Below are positions 9,165-18,423 of a stretch of DNA of 64,000 nt, in pieces; within the stretch, counting starts at the first letter, position 1, and every line of letters begins with the position of its first letter. The DNA is taken from contig JAGXRK010000045.1 of assembly GCA_018335755.1 (NCBI GenBank), positions 372,001 to 436,000 of the forward strand, in the 5' to 3' direction. Made by a program: the position numbers and the translations under genes. This stretch comes from Ignavibacterium sp. Its GTDB lineage: Bacteria; Bacteroidota; Ignavibacteria; Ignavibacteriales; Ignavibacteriaceae. Below the pieces are notes generated by a model. It did not search any database. It worked only from the letters and a program-made list of their open reading frames with translations, and was not told the DNA's origin.

Positions 9165-12100
9165 TCAGATATCTGTTTTTATAACGTATTTAGTGCCCTC
9201 GCCTTCACCCGATTCAACCTTCACATCCGCATTGAGTTGTTTCGCTCTTCTGTTAATGTTGGTTAAACCATGACCATCGTAATTGCCATTCACGTCAAAA
9301 CCCTTTCCGTCATCCCTGATTTCTATCTTTAACATTTTATGTGTGTATGAAGCCGTGAAATGAATATTCTTCGCGTCCGAATGTTTTACAGAATTCATAA
9401 ATATTTCTTTCAGTAGAAGCCACAAATTTCTTCTAAGTTCCGGTGAAAGATTTGCCACCGGAAGATCTTCTTTGGAAGGAATGCTGATAACAGGGTTTAT
9501 CTTTTTTGCTCGTGCATTGTTAACAATGAAGTCACGGACTTTTAATAACAGATCATACAATGTTCCTGTCTTCGGATCCAACGCCCAGATAATTTCTCTG
9601 ATTGAATTAACCGAATGCTGGGAAAGAGTAATAATTCTATCCAACATATCGCCTGCTATATTACCTTTATCATCACTGGCCGGTGTATCCTGAATAATCC
9701 TTCCGAACATAGCAATGCTACTCAGATTTGAAGCAAGTTCATCATGAAGATCCTGTGCAATTCTGACTCTTAACCTTTCCATCTTCAGCAATTGATTTAC
9801 ACGATAACGATAGGCAAGTAATATTATCCCAACAAGAAAAACAAATACAGATAATATAAACCACCATCTTTGCCAGAAAGGAGGAATGATGGTTATGACT
9901 AAAGGCTTATCAATATAAAACCAGTTATAATTATCGGAAGAAGCCATTACTTTAAAGTGATAGATTCCCGGATTAAGATTTGTATAATAAGCTGTTCTGC
10001 GATTTTTAGAGTGAATCCAATCATTATCAAATCCATCAAGCATATATGCATAAGATATTTTATCCGGACGGGCATAACCTAATGCTACAAAGTCAATTGA
10101 AAAAACATTGTCGCTGTATTTAATTTCAATTGTATCAATATCAGTAATATCTTCCGGTAACTTTAGGGGCTGGTTGAATACACTAAAGTTTACGATTGAT
10201 AAATTTGGTTTAACCAGCGGCTGAACAACATGAGTAGGATAAAAATAAGTTACTCCGTTTTTACCCCCGAACAATAACTTACCATCTTTACCTCTGGCTG
10301 ATGCTGAGATAAACTCTTTGTTCCCTAAACCATCCTTATAATCATAATTTGTGAATTGCTTAGAGGTAGGATTGAAGCGGGAAATGCCCTTAACAAGACT
10401 AATCCATAAGTAACCATCAAAATCAATTTGAATGGACATAACAGCATCCTCCGGTAAACCGTTTGCTACTGTATAATGAATGAACTCCTTCGTTTGAGGA
10501 TTGAACATATTGAGTCCACCATTGAGCGTACCGATCCATACATAACCGTCTTTATCTTCCACAATACAGGAAACATTATTGCTGCTTATTGATGTCTTAT
10601 CAACAGCATCAAACTGAATGCTTTGAAACCTGTCATCTTCACGCGAATATATATTCAATCCTCCCGCTGCAGTACCGAAATAAAGATTCCGTTTACTGTC
10701 CTCAAAAATATATGTCACTATCATATCTGTAAGTCCGTTAGATTTATGTACGTCATAATAATATCTTTTGAACTTGCCGGTTTTCAAATCCATTCTCTGC
10801 ACACCGCCGCCCCAGGTTCCAACCCAAAGGTATCCATAACTGTCTTCACATATTGCCGAGATATTATTATATCCTATTGATTCCTCATCATCAGGATCCT
10901 GTCTGAATACTTTAAATTTTTCAGTTTTCCTGTCGAACCTGGCAAGACCATTATATGTACCGATCCACAAATTGTTAAGGCTGTCCTCCATTATTACAAG
11001 AACAATATCATTTGGAAGCGAAGAATTATCCTTAGGATCATTAAAGAATTTTTTTATCTGCTTTTTTACAGGATCGTATCTGTTAAGTCCGCCTCTCCAT
11101 GTACCGACCCAGATCATCCCTTCAGAATCTTCATATACTGCATGAACATCATTTGACGAAAGACTGTTTGGCTCTTTATCGATATGTTTAAGGTTTTTGA
11201 ATACAAGTTTATCGGGCATAAACTTGTCAACGCCTCTGTCTGAACCGATCCAGATAGTGCCGCCCCTGTCTTCGCATAATGCCGGAACCCAGTCATTGCT
11301 TAAACTGTATGGATCATTAACATCATTCTGGTAGCTGTAAAATTTTTCGTCTTTCCTGTTGAACCTGTTTAATCCTCCGTTGTGAGTTCCAATCCAGAGG
11401 TTACCTTTTTTATCTTCAATGATGGAAAGGATTGAATTAAAACTGAGTGAGTTAGGATCAGAAGGATTGTTAACAAAATATTTATAGCTATCGTCTTTTT
11501 TATCAAACCTTATTAATCCGTCCTGGTTAGTACCAAGCCAGAGAATTTCATCCTTATCTTCATAAATAACTTTTATTTTGTTTGATGCTTTAATGTTTTT
11601 ATCGGGATGATCATCAAACAGATAATTGGCAATTATTTCACCATCTGAATTTAATTTGAATAATCCTGAACCCCAGGTCGCTACCCACACAATGCCGTTC
11701 TTATCAAAGTAAATGGAATTAACCGCATTATTAAGTCTTGAAATAATTTCGCCGCTCAGATAATGAGTTATTTCACCGGTTTCAGGATTTAGTTTATCCA
11801 GTCCTGAAGAAGTACCCATCCAGATAAAGCCGTATTTATCTTCACGGATTGACCACACCCTGTTATTCACGAGAGAGTTAGTATCTTCCGGATCATTTAC
11901 ATAATTTATGAAATGACCAAGACTGCGGTCATACATATTTACTCCGCCGCTGTGAGTGCCAACCCAGATGTTGCCTTTAGAGTCTTCAAGCAGTGTAAGT
12001 ACCCAGTTATCAGTTAATGATGTTGAATCGAAAGGAATATTTTTAAAAACTGTAAAGTTATAACCGTCATACTTATTCAATCCGTTTTGTGTACCGAACC

Positions 12101-12266
12101 ACATAAACCCTTTTTTATCCTGGATAATTGAATAAACTGTTGAGTTTGAAAGTCCATCTTCAATACCGACATTAGTGAACTGAATATCAAGGGATTGAGG
12201 GATACTTTCAAAACAATTCAGGATTAGAAAAAGGAGAACTAGATTGTTAATAATTTTTAAATTCAT
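9165..12266 (-). CDS. two-component regulator propeller histidine kinase (Reg_prop repeats, Y_Y_Y, TM, HisKA_3, HATPase)
   Basis: Repeated LxEDxxGxxWxGTxxGGLNRYD units, TM WWFILSVFVFLVGIILLAY, RIAQDLHDELASNLSSIAMFG, DDGKGFDVNGNYDGHGLTNINRRAKQL. Confidence 0.93.
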   Translation of the reverse strand: MNLKIINNLVLLFLILNCFESIPQSLDIQFTNVGIEDGLSNSTVYSIIQDKKGFMWFGTQNGLNKYDGYNFTVFKNIPFDSTSLTDNWVLTLLEDSKGNIWVGTHSGGVNMYDRSLGHFINYVNDPEDTNSLVNNRVWSIREDKYGFIWMGTSSGLDKLNPETGEITHYLSGEIISRLNNAVNSIYFDKNGIVWVATWGSGLFKLNSDGEIIANYLFDDHPDKNIKASNKIKVIYEDKDEILWLGTNQDGLIRFDKKDDSYKYFVNNPSDPNSLSFNSILSIIEDKKGNLWIGTHNGGLNRFNRKDEKFYSYQNDVNDPYSLSNDWVPALCEDRGGTIWIGSDRGVDKFMPDKLVFKNLKHIDKEPNSLSSNDVHAVYEDSEGMIWVGTWRGGLNRYDPVKKQIKKFFNDPKDNSSLPNDIVLVIMEDSLNNLWIGTYNGLARFDRKTEKFKVFRQDPDDEESIGYNNISAICEDSYGYLWVGTWGGGVQRMDLKTGKFKRYYYDVHKSNGLTDMIVTYIFEDSKRNLYFGTAAGGLNIYSREDDRFQSIQFDAVDKTSISSNNVSCIVEDKDGYVWIGTLNGGLNMFNPQTKEFIHYTVANGLPEDAVMSIQIDFDGYLWISLVKGISRFNPTSKQFTNYDYKDGLGNKEFISASARGKDGKLLFGGKNGVTYFYPTHVVQPLVKPNLSIVNFSVFNQPLKLPEDITDIDTIEIKYSDNVFSIDFVALGYARPDKISYAYMLDGFDNDWIHSKNRRTAYYTNLNPGIYHFKVMASSDNYNWFYIDKPLVITIIPPFWQRWWFILSVFVFLVGIILLAYRYRVNQLLKMERLRVRIAQDLHDELASNLSSIAMFGRIIQDTPASDDKGNIAGDMLDRIITLSQHSVNSIREIIWALDPKTGTLYDLLLKVRDFIVNNARAKKINPVISIPSKEDLPVANLSPELRRNLWLLLKEIFMNSVKHSDAKNIHFTASYTHKMLKIEIRDDGKGFDVNGNYDGHGLTNINRRAKQLNADVKVESGEGEGTKYVIKTDI

Positions 12267-12426
12267 CTAAAACGGTAATTATTCATTTTTGATTAATGCT
12301 GAATGATTGATGAACAAATCTATTATTGAAATTCATCTGAATCAAATATTTAAAAATTGATATTCATCAGTCAGTTTAATTCAATAGAATGTTTCATTAT
12401 CTTCTACTCGAAAATATGGAAACTTT

Positions 12427-13932
12427 ATGAAAAGAATTATTCTTGCTTTTATCTTTTCCTTAACATCATCGATTCCTGCCCAAAGTCAGTTTCAGCAGTT
12501 TATCAACTATGTAAATTCATTATCAGACTCTTCTGAAAAAGCTGCTGCTGTAGATAGCTTTATGAATTACGCCGTAACTCAGGGAATTCCGTTTATTGAG
12601 GATTCAACAGCAAATTTTATTTACAGAGGCAATATAAATACATTAACTGTTGCCGGTGACTTCAATGGATGGAGTGCAACAAGCAGACCCTTATTAAAAT
12701 TAAGCGGAACCAACTTCTGGTACCGTTCTGAATTATTTGAAATGGATGCAAGACTTGACTACAAATTTGTGTTAAACGACAGTACCTGGATTCTTGATCC
12801 GCGAAATCTAAATACCTGTGCAGGAGGTTTTGGACCGAATTCCGAACTGTCAATGCCCGATTATGTTCAGCCATGGGAAATAGAATTTTATCCAAACATC
12901 CAGCATGGGACAATATTAACAAGGAATATATTCAGCATTAATGTAAACACAAATTACCAGTTAAATATTTACCTGCCTCCGGGTTATGATTCTTTATCTT
13001 CTATGACTTACCCGACAGTATATTTTCAGGATGGAATTGAATACATAAGCCTTGGCAGAGCAGTTAATGTTCTCGACAATCTTATTGACAGCGGTAAAAT
13101 AAAAACAGTTATCGGAGTATTTGTAAGACCAAATAATCGTAATGATGAATATGCCGGTTCAAAAAGAAATCAGTATAGAATGTTTTTCGTTGATGAGCTT
13201 GTTCCCTACATTGATTCATTATTTAAAACTAAAAGAGACGCTAATCAAAGATTAGTTCTTGGTGATTCGTTCGGGGGAAATATTTCCGCACTAATTAGTT
13301 ATAATCATCCGGAAGTGTTTGGATTGTGCGGGCTTCATTCAGCAGCTTTCTGGCCGAACAATTATGAAGCATATAACTTAATTACAACCGGTCCGGTAAA
13401 AGAGATTAAATGGAGTTCAATATGGGGAACATATGAAAGTTTATTTACTAACATGCGATTATTCAGAGATTTTTTAATTGCTAATAATTATAAAATTGAC
13501 TGGCTTGAACAGCCTGAAGGGCACAGCTGGGGTTTGTGGCGGGCTACTTTAGATAATATGCTGGAGTACTTCTTCCCTGCCCAGCCATCTTTTGTTGAAG
13601 ACGATCAAAATATATTTGTCAGTGACTTTGAGCTGTATCAGAATTATCCGAATCCGTTTAACCCTTCTACTATGATACAATTTGTCATCCCGAATGAAGT
13701 GAGGAATCTTAGAGATTTCTCGTCGCAGGCTCCTCGAAATAACAACACTTTTGCAACCTTAAAGGTTTATGATTTACTTGGAAGAGAGGTTGCGACACTC
13801 ATAAACGAAGAAAAATCAGCCGGCGGTTATAAGGTTAATTTTGATGCCTCACAACTTCCAAGCGGTGTTTATTATTATAGATTGCAAGCGGGAGATTTAA
13901 GTCAAACGAAAAAGATGGTGCTTTTAAAATAA
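12427..13932 (+). CDS. secreted esterase-like alpha/beta hydrolase with CBM48-like N-terminus and T9SS C-terminal sorting domain
   Basis: FIYRGNINTLTVAGDFNGWS; VLGDSFGGNISALISYNHPEVFG; QNYPNPFNPST...LKVYDLLGREVATLINEEKSAGGYKVNFDASQLPSGVYYYRLQAG. Confidence 0.88.
   Translation: MKRIILAFIFSLTSSIPAQSQFQQFINYVNSLSDSSEKAAAVDSFMNYAVTQGIPFIEDSTANFIYRGNINTLTVAGDFNGWSATSRPLLKLSGTNFWYRSELFEMDARLDYKFVLNDSTWILDPRNLNTCAGGFGPNSELSMPDYVQPWEIEFYPNIQHGTILTRNIFSINVNTNYQLNIYLPPGYDSLSSMTYPTVYFQDGIEYISLGRAVNVLDNLIDSGKIKTVIGVFVRPNNRNDEYAGSKRNQYRMFFVDELVPYIDSLFKTKRDANQRLVLGDSFGGNISALISYNHPEVFGLCGLHSAAFWPNNYEAYNLITTGPVKEIKWSSIWGTYESLFTNMRLFRDFLIANNYKIDWLEQPEGHSWGLWRATLDNMLEYFFPAQPSFVEDDQNIFVSDFELYQNYPNPFNPSTMIQFVIPNEVRNLRDFSSQAPRNNNTFATLKVYDLLGREVATLINEEKSAGGYKVNFDASQLPSGVYYYRLQAGDLSQTKKMVLLK
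13681..13745. repeat. palindromic repeat of the TGTCATTTCGA family lying inside a CDS
   Basis: tttgtcatcccgaatgaagtgaggaatcttagagatttctcgtcgcaggctcctcgaaataacaa; the ends form an imperfect inverted repeat and resemble the intergenic copies at 18166-18413. Confidence 0.75.
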
Positions 13933-14580
13933 TTTTTCATTACTAATCACTTCTGTCAATTCAGTAATTGAATGAATGATATAATCAGGATTATTTAATT
14001 CAAGCTGCTTTATTGTTCTGTAGCCGTAACTAACGCCGCAGGTCCTGGTTCCAGCATTTTTACCGCACTGAATATCAAGCTCGGTATCACCAACCATAAT
14101 TGTTTCGATCGGTAACACTTTAAGTTTTTCACAAATCATCAGCAGTGGTTCGGGTGCAGGTTTGTGCGGAATACTATTTACTCTTCCCATTACAAAATCA
14201 AAATATGGACGAAGAGAAAAATGATCTATTATCAAATCAGCCTGATCCTGTGCCTTTGTGGTCAGCAGTGAAATTGTATTACCGTTTTTTTTGAGATGCT
14301 CAATCGTATCAAGGACTCCCGGGTAAAGAATTGAATCATCTATGAAATTAAAGTAAAGTGATTTATAAATTTTAATAAAATACTCGAAATCTGTAACCTG
14401 AACATTGAACTCATTAAAGATATCAACAAAGTGCTGACCTATTCTTCTATCCAGGTCTTCTTTAGTGAAGCCAAATTTAATATTTAATTTTTCCAGTGTT
14501 GCAACTGTAGACTTATAAATCGTTTCGCTTGAATCGACAAGAGTGCCATCAAGATCGAAGCATAAATGTTTGAGTTTCAA
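13924..14580 (-). CDS. HAD-family hydrolase (phosphoglycolate phosphatase-like)
   Basis: LCFDLDGTLVDSSETI...LLTTKAQDQADLI...PHKPAPEPLLMICEKL...MVGDTELDIQCGKNAGTRTCGVSYGY. Confidence 0.9.
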   Translation of the reverse strand: MKLKHLCFDLDGTLVDSSETIYKSTVATLEKLNIKFGFTKEDLDRRIGQHFVDIFNEFNVQVTDFEYFIKIYKSLYFNFIDDSILYPGVLDTIEHLKKNGNTISLLTTKAQDQADLIIDHFSLRPYFDFVMGRVNSIPHKPAPEPLLMICEKLKVLPIETIMVGDTELDIQCGKNAGTRTCGVSYGYRTIKQLELNNPDYIIHSITELTEVISNEKLF

Positions 14581-14768
14581 TTATTATCCTCTTCGGTAAT
14601 TTCCTTTGATTTTAGGTTTTCGCAGGATTCACCTCTGCAGCATTCATCAATACTATATCCGCAATTTGAACACTGGCCATGTCCATGAACCCAGATAACC
14701 TGTGTAATTTGTCCGCACCAGGAACAAATATCACTATTTTCTTTATTATTCGTGAGCGAGTTTTCCAT
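14577..14768 (-). CDS. small zinc-ribbon-like protein
   Basis: 63 aa with CSWCGQ..HGHGQCSNCG; 4-bp overlap with the downstream HAD gene. Confidence 0.6.
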   Translation of the reverse strand: MENSLTNNKENSDICSWCGQITQVIWVHGHGQCSNCGYSIDECCRGESCENLKSKEITEEDNN

Positions 14769-15025
14769 TTAATACTGTTCAAAAATGAAGATGCAAGATA
14801 AAAATATTACAACTTTACCGGTAATATTTTTTTATCAGCTATTGATTTATATATATAAATTACCGCAATTTTTCGGGGGTTAAAAGATTGAGCACTTATA
14901 ACCGACTTTTTCCGATTAGTTTAATAGAAAATATACTGTAAGTTTGTTAACCATAGAAATTTTTCTGGCACAATTTTTCGAATCAATTAATTAACAATTA
15001 TCATTAATTAACAAGGAGTTCATTT

Positions 15026-15448
15026 ATGAGCAAAACTAAAATAATGTTTGCCTTTTTACTTTTGAGCGTTTTTTTTCTATTAAGTTCTTCGGTTTTGGCT
15101 CAGGCAGAGCCAGTCCTTTATTTCTGTGAGAAATATGGAAGAAACGGTGAAGTAGGTGTAAGCGACAGATTTACCACCGGATATCTAACGGTTATGGTAA
15201 AATGCGATTATGCACTAGAACTTGACGATGTTTCAATACAGTTCGACAAATACAACGAAAGAAATGGAAAATTTGAGTATTACAAAAAATTTGATTACAC
15301 GGTTGAGCCTGATATGGCTTATGTTTTCTTCGCTAAGAATGATGACAGCGATCTTAAATTTGAGGAACCCGGTTTCTATCGTGTATTTCTTCTCGACGAC
15401 AGAGACAGAACTGTCGCAAGTGCATTGATTGAAATTATCCGAAAGTAA
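15026..15448 (+). CDS. small secreted protein of unknown function
   Basis: Signal peptide MSKTKIMFAFLLLSVFFLLSSSVLAQA; Shine-Dalgarno-like aaggag upstream; own terminator downstream. Confidence 0.7.
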   Translation: MSKTKIMFAFLLLSVFFLLSSSVLAQAEPVLYFCEKYGRNGEVGVSDRFTTGYLTVMVKCDYALELDDVSIQFDKYNERNGKFEYYKKFDYTVEPDMAYVFFAKNDDSDLKFEEPGFYRVFLLDDRDRTVASALIEIIRK

Positions 15449-15470
15449 TTTAAAATAAAATTTTACTAAG

Positions 15471-15498
15471 AGCGGCATATTATTGTGCCGCTTTTTTA
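15471..15498 (+). terminator. Rho-independent terminator
   Basis: agcggca-tattattg-tgccgct followed by ttttt. Confidence 0.85.
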
Positions 15499-15596
15499 TT
15501 GATTCAGGTTTTACTGAATAATGTGTACTATAATTTTATCAGTTCTGGTTTCTCCTTCTTTTCTTAAATTTACATACACAATCAAAACAAATCTTT

Positions 15597-16550
15597 ATGA
15601 ATAACTTTGATGTATTAATAGTTGGTGCTGGTCCTATTGGATTAACCTGCGGAATTGAATCTGTTAAACGAAATATATCTCATTTAATAATTGAGAAAGG
15701 CTGTCTTGTTAATTCTCTATTCCACTATCCGACTAATATGACTTTCTTTTCAACATCAGATCGTTTGGAGATCGGAAACATTCCTTTCGTATCACACGGA
15801 GATAAACCAACACGAAGAGAAGCACTTGAATATTATCGAAGGGTTGCAGACTCCTGGAATCTGAATATTCATACTCATGAAGCAGTAACAGATATTACCA
15901 GTAATCAAGGAATCTTTACTGTTCACACATCCAAAAGTAAATACAGTACAAAGAATGTAATTGTATCAACCGGATTTTACGATTACCCGAATAACCTGAA
16001 TATATCCGGAGAAGATTTACCAAAGGTAATGCACTACTTTTCTGAAGCTCATCCCTATGCTTATCTGAATATTGCAGTTATTGGCGGAGGAAATTCTGCA
16101 GTTGATGTGGCACTTGAAACCTTCAGGAGACGAAGCAAGGTTACGATGGTTGTCCGTGAACCATCTCTTAAGGAAAGTGTTAAGTACTGGGTTAAACCTG
16201 ATATAGAAAACAGAATAAAAGAAGGTTCAATTAAAGCATTGTTTAATTCTGAAGTGAAAGAAATAAGAGAAACCGAAATTGATATTCAAACACCATTTGG
16301 GATGATGACAATCAAAAACGATTTTGTTTTTGCGATGACAGGATATCAGCCGGATTACCAATTTCTTTCAAAAATCGGAATCGATGTTTCAGGAGATGAG
16401 AGCCGGGTTCCAAAGTTTAATCCGGATACTTATGAAACGAATTTAGAAGGATTATACCTTGCCGGAGTAGTATGCGGCGGCATGGAAACGAATAAGTGGT
16501 TTATTGAAAATTCGAGGGATCATGCTGCGAAGATATTTAACCATATTTAA
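15597..16550 (+). CDS. ypdA: YpdA-family putative bacillithiol disulfide reductase (FAD/NAD(P)-binding)
   Basis: VLIVGAGPIGLTCGIESVKRN..NMTFFSTSDRLEIGNIPF..KPTRREALEYYRRVA; second Rossmann motif IAVIGGGNSAVDVALE. Confidence 0.88.
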   Translation: MNNFDVLIVGAGPIGLTCGIESVKRNISHLIIEKGCLVNSLFHYPTNMTFFSTSDRLEIGNIPFVSHGDKPTRREALEYYRRVADSWNLNIHTHEAVTDITSNQGIFTVHTSKSKYSTKNVIVSTGFYDYPNNLNISGEDLPKVMHYFSEAHPYAYLNIAVIGGGNSAVDVALETFRRRSKVTMVVREPSLKESVKYWVKPDIENRIKEGSIKALFNSEVKEIRETEIDIQTPFGMMTIKNDFVFAMTGYQPDYQFLSKIGIDVSGDESRVPKFNPDTYETNLEGLYLAGVVCGGMETNKWFIENSRDHAAKIFNHI

Positions 16551-16564
16551 ATAAAGTGATTGTT

Positions 16565-16800
16565 TCGATTTTGCCAAAAATTTTGTGAGAAAAGCGTGTC
16601 GGCTCATCAAAAGAATTGCGTTAAAAAAATTTACCGGAGCGAAACGACTACAACAAAATCTGTTTGAGTCCCGCTCGCTGCTATCAGAACTTTGGCGGGA
16701 CGAGTTATTTTGTTGTAGTGCAGCGGAGGGAAATTTTAGCAATTATTTTAGAGTGCATGTTCTTTTGGTTCTTTTCTTGCGCCAAGAAAAGAACATGAGT
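16565..16800. repeat. structured intergenic element (long-range inverted repeat plus 3' hairpin); candidate ncRNA or MITE-like repeat
   Basis: actacaacaaaat (16647-16659) pairs with attttgttgtagt (16707-16719), inner stem gtcccgc/gcgggac (16668-16674/16695-16701), 3' hairpin gttcttttcttg-cgc-caagaaaagaac (16768-16794). Confidence 0.7.
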
Positions 16801-17045
16801 TATTTCCATATGTATTATTTTTCACCCGCCTCTAGTTGTTTCAAATATTTCATTTATCTAATTGAATTCTCAAGATGAAATTTTAAGTCGATATATATAT
16901 ATACAATGATTAAATATATTCTAGCATTGAATAGCAGTTCTGCTTAAAGTATCTTTGAAAGTCTGATTTTAGTGTTTTAGAACTTCTAAATACCTGCTAA
17001 ACCCGGAATACAAAAACTATAATAACTTAAAACAATGGAGTAACA

Positions 17046-18095
17046 ATGATTAATAAAATTAAAGAGCTGTTAGGCAGCGAAGCCGATGAACTGCTTAACT
17101 ACAAAGCAAAATTTCCTAAAGACCAATTGCATCTGCCGGGATCTGATTTTATCGACAGGATTTTTATGCAGACCGACAGGAACAACCGTGTGCTTGGAAA
17201 TCTTCAGTGGATGTTCCAGCATGGAAGATTAGCCGGAACAGGTTACGTATCAATCCTTCCTGTTGATCAGGGAATTGAACACAGTGCAGGTGCATCATTT
17301 TCGCCAAATCCAATTTACTTTGATCCCGAAAAAATTGTTGAACTTGCGATTGAAGGCGGCTGTAATGCAGTTGCTTCTACACTCGGAGTACTTGGAATAG
17401 TTTCCAGAAAATATGCGCACAAAATTCCTTTTATTGTTAAGATAAATCACAATGAACTTCTTACATATCCGAATAAATTCGATCAGATAATGTTTGCCGG
17501 AATTGAACAAGCTTATGATATGGGAGCGGCAGCAGTTGGTGCTACAATTTATTTCGGTTCTGAAGAAAGCAGCAGGCAGATTGTTGAAGTTAGTGAAGCC
17601 TTTCAGTATGCTCACGAAATGGGACTTGCAACTATCCTCTGGTGCTACACACGTAACAGCGCTTTCAAATCAGATAAAGACTATCACGTTTCTGCTGATT
17701 TAACCGGACAGGCAAATCACCTTGGTGTCACCATTGAAGCAGACATTATAAAACAAAAGCTTCCCGAAAATAACGGCGGTTACAATGCACTTAAAGGATT
17801 CGGCAAAACTCATAAAAAAGTATATACCGATTTAACTACCGACCATCCAATTGATCTTACACGTTACCAGGTAATTAATAATTATATGGGTCGTGCAGGA
17901 CTTATCAACAGCGGCGGCGCTTCCGGTGAAAATGATTTTGCTGAAGCTGCTAAAACTGCTGTAATAAATAAACGTGCAGGCGGTATGGGACTTATCTCAG
18001 GCCGCAAAGCTTTCCAGCGCCCTATGGCTGATGGCGTTAAACTCCTGAATACTATTCAAGATGTATATCTTGCTAAGGAAATTACGGTAGCGTAA
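17046..18095 (+). CDS. fbaB: class I fructose-bisphosphate aldolase (FbaB/DhnA type)
   Basis: [73 protein letters not shown]. Confidence 0.9.
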   Translation: MINKIKELLGSEADELLNYKAKFPKDQLHLPGSDFIDRIFMQTDRNNRVLGNLQWMFQHGRLAGTGYVSILPVDQGIEHSAGASFSPNPIYFDPEKIVELAIEGGCNAVASTLGVLGIVSRKYAHKIPFIVKINHNELLTYPNKFDQIMFAGIEQAYDMGAAAVGATIYFGSEESSRQIVEVSEAFQYAHEMGLATILWCYTRNSAFKSDKDYHVSADLTGQANHLGVTIEADIIKQKLPENNGGYNALKGFGKTHKKVYTDLTTDHPIDLTRYQVINNYMGRAGLINSGGASGENDFAEAAKTAVINKRAGGMGLISGRKAFQRPMADGVKLLNTIQDVYLAKEITVA

Positions 18096-18120
18096 ATATT
18101 TTTTACAATTAGCAAAACAA

Positions 18121-18145
18121 AAGGCGAGTCGAATTGATTCGCCTT
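18121..18145. terminator. hairpin downstream of the aldolase gene (terminator-like but lacking a clear T-run)
   Basis: aaggcgagtc-gaatt-gattcgcctt, about 10-bp stem including one G:T pair. Confidence 0.5.
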
Positions 18146-18165
18146 AAACTTTCATAAGTGTTCCT

Positions 18166-18413
18166 TGTCAATTCGAACGAAGAGAGAAATCTCGTGTACA
18201 AACAAGATCTCTCCTCATTCCAATCGTCGAGATGACAAAAAATAATCTTTGTCATTTCCACCAGAGGGAGAAATCCAAAAGTAGCCTCCACCAGAATTCT
18301 CGTCGTAAAATCCTCGAAATGACACGTGAGTCCTGTCATTTCGACCGGAGGGAGAAATCTAAAGGTTGTCCCAAAGATTTCTCACCCGACTAAAGTCGGG
18401 ATTTGAAATGACA
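18166..18413. repeat. three tandem copies of the TGTCATTTCGACC..GGGAGAAATCT..TCGAAATGACA inverted-repeat family
   Basis: Copies at about 18166-18237, 18250-18324 and 18334-18413, each starting tgtca(a/t)tt and ending (a/g)atgaca. Confidence 0.85.
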
Positions 18414-18423
18414 AGTATCCTTT

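Noticed and set aside
16585-16878. 97-aa ORF (and antisense 16452..16742) as proteins
   Set aside because: Both lie across the inverted-repeat structure at 16565-16800; no recognisable domain, and composition follows the repeat arms.
18109-18339. 76-aa minus-strand ORF as a gene
   Set aside because: Reads through the tandem TGTCATTTCGACC repeats; low-confidence chance ORF.
18166-18413. CRISPR array
   Set aside because: Units are ~72-80-bp inverted repeats with diverged interiors, not short identical repeats with uniform unique spacers; no cas genes in the window.
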